A stretch of 64,000 nucleotides of DNA from Phymatolithon calcareum. Lineage: Eukaryota; Rhodophyta; Florideophyceae; Hapalidiales. The stretch covers positions 930,001 through 994,000 of the forward strand of contig OZ345370.1 of the NCBI GenBank assembly GCA_977006965.1. Direction: 5' to 3'. A program made the translations under genes and the position numbers. The notes beneath the pieces are model-generated. The model was given only the letters and a program-made list of their open reading frames with translations, had not been told where the DNA came from and searched no databases. The number at the start of each line of letters is the position of its first letter. Positions within the stretch are counted from its first letter, which is position 1. Of the stretch, positions 57,384 through 64,000 are shown piece after piece.

Positions 57384-60300
57384 ATGTCTTCGAAAAGGGC
57401 CTCCGCGAAGAAGAACACAGTCTCTCCACCCATTGGCAAGAAGCAGCAACGCAGCATCCTATCTTTCTTCACCAAATCAGCTTCTCGCGCGCGCGCAACG
57501 CCAACCTCCACCGAGACTGTTCGTGCAAAAACATCTCCGGTTTCAGCGATTCGAGTGCCTGACAGTGATGACGACGGCGCACCACTTCGCAGGCTTGCAA
57601 GAACTGAACCTGAACGTAATTCCCTTGGTGATCGAGCGTCCCGCATGAGTCACGCCAATGAGAAAACTGCAGCTGTGCGTAGAGAACTGTTCAACGAATA
57701 TGCAGGAAAGCGAGCTCTGTCCATTGATGACGACGACAATGCACTTGAGTCCATGTCGCCGCGAACCAAAAAGCCGCGTCTTGCAGTGCGTTCACCGCAG
57801 AGTGGTGAAGGACAGGGCGATGACGAACCTTGCCCAGGCACATCCCAGAAGACAAAAAAGCTACGTCGTATCATGCGCGTAGCGGAAAGTGACGACGACG
57901 AAGAACGAGATGTTCCTGCTGACGATGACAATCTCCCTAGTTCCCAAGTTTCAGCAGATGATGTTTCCGTTGCTGAGCACGACGGATGTGGACAACGCTA
58001 TTTGGATTCCCTGTCTCGTGGAGCCAAGATGGATGTGTCATCGGAAGGCGGCAGCGGCGATGCATCGGTTGTGGAAGTCGCGCCTGGTCATGCTCGAAAA
58101 GCAGCGAAGAAGAAGCTGGCGGGACTCGACATATCCGGTGGTACTGTACGTGAGCAAAAACGTGAATTTGGTGATGCGCATCCGTGGGCGGTGGATATCA
58201 GAGATTCCAAGAAGCGACGCCCTGGTGAGGAAGGGTACGACAAGACTACACTCTATATACCCGATCAAGTTTTCCGACTCGCCAAGAAGAAGGGCGGACT
58301 GAGTCCGTTTCAGCAACAATATTGGAAAATCAAAAAAGAGAACTACGATGTCATTATTTTTTGTAAGCTGGGCAAGTTCTACGAGTTGTACGACGTGGAT
58401 GCTGAAATTGGGCACAAAGTTCTTGGTCTCACCTACACCAATGGATCGGACATGCGTTGCTGCGGTGTACCGGAGGCCAGATTTGATAGACACATTTCCC
58501 GACTCCTGGAGCATGGGTACAAGGTTGGCCGAGTGGAGCAGATCGAGACTGCGAATGCGGCTGCGAATAGGAAGGCGGCTCAGAAGGGCGGAAATACGCT
58601 CAAGGTTTGTCAAAGGGCCCTTGTCCGTGTTCTGACCAAAGCCACAGTCACTGATGAATCGTTACTCAGAGATCACCGACCGCGTTATGTGCTTTCCGTT
58701 TTGGAAGCCGAGTGCAGCGATTCGGATGCCGTAGAAGAAAATGAGAAACAAGCTTTGGGCATCAAAGTTGGCGTTTGCTATGTTGACGCAGCTTCTGGGG
58801 TCATTGCCATTCGTGAGTACGAAGATGACTTTCGTCGGTCTGAGACGGAGCGTTTGTTTGCTTGTCTTCGCCCCCAGGAAATCATCATTGATCGTACCGC
58901 ACTATCTGGTCGTGTTTCAAAACTCGTGGAATGGACTGCAAATCGGCACTCGGCCGTCATTGTCGACAACTTTGAGAACGGTTTTCCGGATATGACTGAA
59001 GAGTCGATTTCCAAGTATATTAATTCTACGCGATCGACGGAAAAGTACAAGTCTCTATGTGCTTACGTTGCTGAAAGAAAGCTGGGATCCAAGGCGCTTG
59101 GTGCCATGACTTCGTACTTGAAATCGCTCATCGTCGACAAGGAAATTCTTTCTCAGGGAAACTACGATTTATTTCCTGCGGTCGAAGACGCTTCTCTTTC
59201 GGAAGTGCAAGATAGCGGAGTGTGTGGCGTTGATCTTGCGGAATCAAGCGCTCTCCCTACTCGACAACTGGAGCCGTTTGCTGAGAACGACATGAGCCCT
59301 GGGATGAACAGGGTTCGTATAGATGCTGCCTCTATGGCTGCATTGGAAGTAATAAGCAGTACTTTGAATGGTTCCGAACGCGGATCCCTCCTTTCCTTCA
59401 TTGATCGAGCGGCAACCCCTGCCGGCAGACGATTGCTGAAGAAGTGGATTTCCGCCCCTCTTTCATGTTCTGCGCAGATCAATGACCGACTGAATGCTGT
59501 CGATGCATTTATAAGACTGGACCAGAAGATGGGTTCTGAATGCATTACTGACATATCAAAGCAGTTGTCGATGGGCAAGGATCTTGAAAGAGCACTGTCT
59601 CGCCTTCATCAACAAGCTATGGTGGAATCCAGTGCAGTTATGTTTGACAATACGAACAAAAGAAAGGTGAAGGAGTTTGTCAAGATTTTGAGATCTTTTC
59701 AGAGTACTCTTTTGGCTGTTGACGCAGCTCGCGACGCTCTGTCCTCTGTTAATTGCAATTCGAAGAGACTTAATTGGCTTGTTCAGAAAGGCGGTGGTAT
59801 TCCTGTCGAAGCCGAGAAACTACTGCAACATTTTCTGTCCGATGCGTTTGACGTGGCTGTTGCGGAAAATGAAGGCGAGATTATTCCTGAAGTTGGTGCA
59901 GTACCGGAGTACGACGCCAAGAAAGATGCAATTTCCGATGTTGAAAATAAGCTGGAGAGGGAGCTCGAGAAGTGGCAATCGTCTCTCAAAGATCGCTCGA
60001 TCCGGTTTTTCCATAGACACAGAGACACATATCAATTGGAAGTCAGCATTTCAACACTTGACCGTCGCGGAATTCCACGTGACTTCCAAATCACATGCGA
60101 AACGAAGAAGGTCCGCCGGTTCTACACGCGTAGAATTCAAGATTTGTTGAAACAGCATACCACAGCTACGGAAGCGTTTGAGAATGCTGGCCAGGACATT
60201 GTTCGTCAAATCATGTCTCAATTTGATCGCCATTACGAGATTTGGTCTGCGATTTCAAGGACAAGCGCCGAATTAGACGCGTTGATGGGACTGTCCAAAG

Positions 60301-61160
60301 CGAGCTTGGGGGATGGTATCGGTCCAATGTGCCGCCCCGAAGTGCTTCCAAACGACCATCCACAACCGGTCTTTGAGGCAAAGGCACTGAGGCATCCAAT
60401 CTTGGCTGCATTGTCTGATTCATTTGTGCCAAACGATGTCAGTCTCGGCGGTACTGAGGGCCCGCGTATTGCCGTCCTCACAGGCCCAAACGCAGGCGGA
60501 AAGTCGACACTGTCTCGCCAAGTTGCAGTTTGTGCGCTTCTTGCGCAGGTGGGCTGCTTCGCACCTGCGGAGTCGCTTAGTTTCCGGCCGTTCGAAGACA
60601 TATTTGTGCGTATGGGCGCCGGCGATGATGTTGCGCGAGGAATTTCTACGTTCATGATGGAGATGGAGGATGTCAGTAACATCCTCAACAACGCAACGTC
60701 GGCCTCGATGCTTCTCCTGGACGAAGTTGGTCGCGGAACAAGTACCTTCGATGGGTACGCAATCGCCTTTGCGACACTCAAGCACTTGGCCGTGCAAACC
60801 AAAGCCATTTCGATCTTCTCCACTCATTACACAATGCTCGGACAAGACATTGCGACAGAGTGCGATGAGGATGCAGGGAGAAATGTGGGAGTTTACGAAA
60901 TGGCGGCCGTGGTGGATGAGACGCTGAAGAAGGTTACCTTTTTGTACAAGTTTCAGAAAGGCATTAGCGGACACTCGCGCGGTATTTGCTGTGCAAGACT
61001 TGCCGGTATTCCGGCTGCAGTTGCCGATGCAGCTGAGATTGCTGCGTCACAGTTCGAGAAGAACCTTTACGAACGGCTAAATGCGGCTTCCTTCCAAATT
61101 GCCATGAAAGCCATCACTCAAGATGAGCACGCGCTGATGAACGCTCTACAAAGGATATAG
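57384..61160 (+). CDS. MSH6: DNA mismatch repair protein MSH6
   Basis: A single exon of 1,258 residues. With MSH2 it forms MutS-alpha, which recognises base mismatches and small loops in the nucleus. The N-terminus has a PCNA-binding PIP box, QRSILSFF (residues 22-29), then a long acidic and serine-rich linker typical of MSH6. The mismatch-binding domain carries GKFYELYDVDA (330-340) with F332 and E334, the phenylalanine and glutamate that touch mismatched bases and that MSH6 has but MSH2 lacks. The connector, lever and clamp regions follow. The ATPase has Walker A GPNAGGKS (1034-1041; usually GPNMGGKS), Walker B LLLDE (1110-1114), GRGTSTFDG and STHYTML. The protein looks complete. The start follows a TATA box at a sensible distance, and no intron is needed. 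Confidence 0.95.
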   Translation: MSSKRASAKKNTVSPPIGKKQQRSILSFFTKSASRARATPTSTETVRAKTSPVSAIRVPDSDDDGAPLRRLARTEPERNSLGDRASRMSHANEKTAAVRRELFNEYAGKRALSIDDDDNALESMSPRTKKPRLAVRSPQSGEGQGDDEPCPGTSQKTKKLRRIMRVAESDDDEERDVPADDDNLPSSQVSADDVSVAEHDGCGQRYLDSLSRGAKMDVSSEGGSGDASVVEVAPGHARKAAKKKLAGLDISGGTVREQKREFGDAHPWAVDIRDSKKRRPGEEGYDKTTLYIPDQVFRLAKKKGGLSPFQQQYWKIKKENYDVIIFCKLGKFYELYDVDAEIGHKVLGLTYTNGSDMRCCGVPEARFDRHISRLLEHGYKVGRVEQIETANAAANRKAAQKGGNTLKVCQRALVRVLTKATVTDESLLRDHRPRYVLSVLEAECSDSDAVEENEKQALGIKVGVCYVDAASGVIAIREYEDDFRRSETERLFACLRPQEIIIDRTALSGRVSKLVEWTANRHSAVIVDNFENGFPDMTEESISKYINSTRSTEKYKSLCAYVAERKLGSKALGAMTSYLKSLIVDKEILSQGNYDLFPAVEDASLSEVQDSGVCGVDLAESSALPTRQLEPFAENDMSPGMNRVRIDAASMAALEVISSTLNGSERGSLLSFIDRAATPAGRRLLKKWISAPLSCSAQINDRLNAVDAFIRLDQKMGSECITDISKQLSMGKDLERALSRLHQQAMVESSAVMFDNTNKRKVKEFVKILRSFQSTLLAVDAARDALSSVNCNSKRLNWLVQKGGGIPVEAEKLLQHFLSDAFDVAVAENEGEIIPEVGAVPEYDAKKDAISDVENKLERELEKWQSSLKDRSIRFFHRHRDTYQLEVSISTLDRRGIPRDFQITCETKKVRRFYTRRIQDLLKQHTTATEAFENAGQDIVRQIMSQFDRHYEIWSAISRTSAELDALMGLSKASLGDGIGPMCRPEVLPNDHPQPVFEAKALRHPILAALSDSFVPNDVSLGGTEGPRIAVLTGPNAGGKSTLSRQVAVCALLAQVGCFAPAESLSFRPFEDIFVRMGAGDDVARGISTFMMEMEDVSNILNNATSASMLLLDEVGRGTSTFDGYAIAFATLKHLAVQTKAISIFSTHYTMLGQDIATECDEDAGRNVGVYEMAAVVDETLKKVTFLYKFQKGISGHSRGICCARLAGIPAAVADAAEIAASQFEKNLYERLNAASFQIAMKAITQDEHALMNALQRI

Positions 61161-62049
61161 CGTGCAGTAGCTTGGCGCTGTTTTCTCCGTGTTTGAGATT
61201 CAATGGTAGAGGTAGTCCGATTCTAACTTGAATGAAAATTCGAACTAAACGGCTGTTGAGCAAAAACGGGATTGTCATGGTGTTCACTTTTGTCGCCAAT
61301 TTGCCACTAGACGTGCCGTAACTGTTAGTTATCCTGTGGTTTAGTCATATAGATAGGGCAACAGATAGTGAACATCCCTGGTGAACATCGTTCCTTATCG
61401 AATCTTCGTTATGGAATGAGTTCAGTTGAGGAGCACTTCATGAGATTATGAAGGGGAATGTATTTTGGCGACCTTTTCTCAACATTTTCGCTCGAGCGAT
61501 CGACATTGTGGGTGTCTCGAACAAGGCCACAAGATGCCTTACCGCCTTGCTGCGAGACAGAATTGGCATGCGGTCAGCGCTTCTCGATTGAAGTGAAAAG
61601 TCGGACCGGCGATTAGCCGTATTGATCAGCTGCCGCTGACAAAGGTCGTATGCGGGACACAAAACGCAGTTCATCGATGTGCAGTCTACACTGTAGACTT
61701 GGTCGTATTCTTTTACATGATCATTTTCGGATGTTATGGTCAGGCGCAATTGGGGATTTAAGTCTGACTTCCTTCCGCACCCTCTCCGTGTCATCGTGTG
61801 GACAGTGTACTGGCTGACGCGGCTAGCGTTGATTAAGGATGAGAAACTATTACGAAAGGCAATCTATGTTCTTGGACGTACACCTATGTACGTTTCACAC
61901 GTGTAGAGATTGTCATTTTCTCGACAAGAAGGACTGACTTCATGAGCTGATTGAGGTCACGCAACGTGATAATCAAGCAAAACTCTGTTCACGATAGACC
62001 TGCCTGCCTCCAGCGGCACACACGTCTTTCCCTTAGGCCATACCCACCG
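61161..62049. other. Gene-free spacer
   Basis: No supported gene. A 118-codon minus-strand frame (61438-61794) is unrecognised. Confidence 0.4.
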
Positions 62050-62508
62050 ATGGCTCAGACACCGCAGGCGTGTCCGCAGCGGCGCGCACGGGGTATAGCA
62101 CTATCTGCGGGCCGCGCGGCGCTGGCCGGGATTTGGTACACAGTGGTTGTCGCTCCGGACGGACAAACAGCATTGCATCGAGCTCTGCGCGCCCCTGGTG
62201 GAGCCTGGCGTGCCAGCGAGGCCGTTCGAGGCACGCTACAACTGGCCACATTGCCAGCAGCGGCGTTACTCGCTGTATTGGGTCGCACTCGTCTTGCGCA
62301 CGCTGCCACTGTCGCAGTTCTCGCCAACCCACCAACCGTACTTTTGGCTTCGTTGTTGGTACACGACGTGACCATTGCCCTCCTCGGCGCCGTTCATTCG
62401 CTATGGCGGACGTGTACAAAACGCATTTCGCGCGCACTCCCTGCACCACCGCCGAAGGAGGCCGCAGGCGTGAATACTTCGATAATGCGTGAGGGCGCGG
62501 CCGAGTGA
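62050..62508 (+). CDS. Hypothetical small hydrophobic protein
   Basis: 152 residues from the ATG in the ACCGATGGC context; the frame is open 33 codons further upstream to 61951. The composition is alanine/leucine-rich and GC-rich like the RING-CH gene, unlike the surrounding spacer. Hydrophobic segments lie around residues 68-88 (TLQLATLPAAALLAVLG) and 93-125 (VLLASLLVHDVTIALLG), suggesting two membrane spans. A basic and proline-rich tail follows. I do not recognise the family. The plus-strand bias and hydrophobic pattern favour a real gene, but other frames here are open too. Confidence 0.4.
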   Translation: MAQTPQACPQRRARGIALSAGRAALAGIWYTVVVAPDGQTALHRALRAPGGAWRASEAVRGTLQLATLPAAALLAVLGRTRLAHAATVAVLANPPTVLLASLLVHDVTIALLGAVHSLWRTCTKRISRALPAPPPKEAAGVNTSIMREGAAE

Positions 62509-63074
62509 TTGCCACGAAATAGGGATGGTGTTTCCAGACTCCTTGGATCTTTTTTGATTAGGCCGTATTTAGGCCGTGGTTTTGCCATTTGGTAATTTTC
62601 CCGGCATTCTGTGAGGTTTCCGGTCGTTTCCCAAAACGGGTGCTGATCGTCGTGCGTCCAGCAAAATCTTGTCTCATGGTTATGCCATTTGATGGACTGT
62701 CACACTTTGGGAGACATGCTTATCATTCGCTCCGTAAGTTGCAGCCCGTGTGATAGGGACGCAAAGGGGATTAAACGGAAAAAGCTGTCACCTGTTTGTT
62801 TGCTCCCCCCTCTTTGCGCTGCCACGTCGTGCTGTGCTCCCGCCTTTGCTGCCTAATTGAGGTGCATGCCTTACCATACATTCACTGGCGAACGAGGTTG
62901 CTTTTTTAGAATTGGATGCGAATGAAACTCGAATTACCCGTGCGTGCAGAGGAGTGAACTGCGTTGGTAGTTACACATAGCCTCATGCTTGCCACAGAGG
63001 TCGACCTCCTTCGAAATCTCCCTCATCCCCGATTTTAAGTGGCTTGGAGGGCGAGGTAAGTGTCTCCTTATTGA
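62509..63074. other. Spacer upstream of kinase gene
   Basis: Presumed promoter and leader of the kinase. I see no TATA box or gene. Confidence 0.4.
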
Positions 63075-64000
63075 ATGGCGCCAAACATTCGTGTCGGGAA
63101 GTATATTCTCAAGCGCAAAATTGGCGAAGGTGCTTTCGCAGTGGTGCGCTATGCGATTCACGAGGAAACACGGGAGGAGTATGCCGTCAAGGTGTTCGAC
63201 CGCGCGAACTTGCCCAAAGGAGACTTTGAACGCGATGTGAAACGAGAGGTGAAGATCATGCAGCACCTGCGGCATCCAAATATTGTCTCCATACATGCTG
63301 TGCTTGTCACCACATCCAAGATGTATCTCGTTATGGAGCTAGTGCGCGGCGGTGAACTGTATGATGAAATCGTGTCTCGGCGACGCATCGATGAGGACAC
63401 CTCGCGAAAGTACTTTCAGCAACTTATCGATGCCATGATTTATTGCCATCGCCGTGGTGTCGTGCATCGGGACCTTAAGCCTGAAAACTTGCTCTTGGAC
63501 GAAAACGGAAACCTAAAGGTCACAGATTTCGGTATGTCCGCCATGAAGGATAAGATCGATCCAGATGCGAAGACCAAGCAGCTCTTCCGCACACAGTGCG
63601 GGACTCCAAAGTACATGGCCCCAGAAATTATCGTACGGCCGAACAATGGTTACGATGGTGAAAAGCTCGACGCTTGGGAATGTGGTATGGTACTCTACGC
63701 CCTTTTGGCGGGCTATTTGCCTTTCTCTGGAGATGATGATGATTCCGTGTTCAGGTCCATTCTAAAGGGGACTGTTAAGTTCCCGTCATTCTTTTCCGCT
63801 GGTGCGAAAGACCTTTTGCTGTCTCTATTGCAAAAAGATCCAAAAAAACGAGCGAGTCTTGAAGAAGTTCGCCAGCATCCCTGGTTTCAAATCAACTACT
63901 TCGGCGATGCATGTACCAATCGGCCCCCAACAAAGCAGTCCTCTGATTTCAAATCGAATTCTCAAAACGGCGGTGCAGATTTGACATCTGAAATATCGAA
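63075..64000 (+). CDS. CIPK/SnRK3-like serine/threonine kinase (runs off window end)
   Basis: The first 308 codons of a protein kinase; the 3' end lies outside the window. Glycine loop GEGAFAVV (17-24), catalytic lysine K39, helix-C glutamate E58, HRDLKPEN (131-138), DFG (151-153), activation segment ending CGTPKYMAPE (175-184), then NGYDGEKLDAWECG and LLAGYLPFSGD. CGTP, GYDG and LLAGYLPF together are typical of plant CBL-interacting kinases and related SnRK/AMPK kinases. The kinase domain ends near HPWFQINYF at about residue 272. A regulatory tail with a NAF motif, if present, would lie beyond the window. DxWSCG reads DAWECG here. Family placement within CAMK-like kinases is likely; CIPK specifically is inference. 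Confidence 0.85.
   Translation, partial: MAPNIRVGKYILKRKIGEGAFAVVRYAIHEETREEYAVKVFDRANLPKGDFERDVKREVKIMQHLRHPNIVSIHAVLVTTSKMYLVMELVRGGELYDEIVSRRRIDEDTSRKYFQQLIDAMIYCHRRGVVHRDLKPENLLLDENGNLKVTDFGMSAMKDKIDPDAKTKQLFRTQCGTPKYMAPEIIVRPNNGYDGEKLDAWECGMVLYALLAGYLPFSGDDDDSVFRSILKGTVKFPSFFSAGAKDLLLSLLQKDPKKRASLEEVRQHPWFQINYFGDACTNRPPTKQSSDFKSNSQNGGADLTSEIS

Overview
The window looks like nuclear DNA of a eukaryote with few, short introns. Most genes are single-exon; the five introns I can place are GT-AG and 109-216 bp long. Several genes point to the plant/algal lineage: a zinc-ligand-less gamma-carbonic-anhydrase-like protein with a mitochondrial-type leader, a complex I 21-kDa subunit and a CIPK/SnRK3-like kinase. 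Compact genes set in large repeat-filled spacers would fit a multicellular red alga. That assignment is inference from gene content and style; there is no rRNA or organellar marker to confirm it.

Genes, left to right: complex I 21-kDa subunit (2000-2431, +, one intron); a DOP1/Dopey homologue (2591-8915, -, two introns); a zinc-finger SAC3/GANP-like protein (13003-15093, -); a small basic protein with 23-residue repeats (18633-19163, +); its paralogue (30660-31175, +); molybdopterin molybdotransferase, the gephyrin/CNX1 E-domain homologue (31199-32680, -, one intron that hides the C-terminal exon); a RING-CH membrane E3 ligase (33014-33739, +); the gamma-CA-like protein (35192-35938, +); MSH6 (57384-61160, +); a small hydrophobic protein (62050-62508, +); and the start of a CIPK-like kinase (63075 to the window end, +).

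The rest is mobile DNA and repeats. A Ty3/gypsy element (46675-54959) has recognisable LTRs, but stops, a frameshift and lost catalytic residues disable it. An older Ty3/gypsy tail with a chromodomain-like end lies at 10480-11220. There are two TA-flanked pogo/Tigger-like DNA elements (38237-39538 and 43413-44121). The first sits inside a repeat array of alternately oriented modules (about 38190-42520), and intact modules of that array show the empty target site.

Retroposons with target-site duplications are unusually readable. They are a full tRNA-derived SINE (46111-46408), three copies of a second short family (10309-10435, 19256-19321, 36449-36577), and LINE-like 3' fragments at 36405-36997, 55391-55886, 56115-56849 and 56901-57058. 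One short-family copy sits inside a LINE fragment, and two LINE-like fragments interrupt a repeat whose uninterrupted copy lies at 932-1193. Most of these 3' ends share a GCAATAAA-type tail.

The spacers also hold many near-perfect hairpins with little or no loop (21-128 bp). Some are isolated and some are packed into islands at 16.5-17.15 kb and 26.6-27.73 kb. The palindrome TACTGTACAGTA and its variants recur across the spacers. These hairpins, and the pair of 23-residue-repeat proteins, are the parts least explained by known features.
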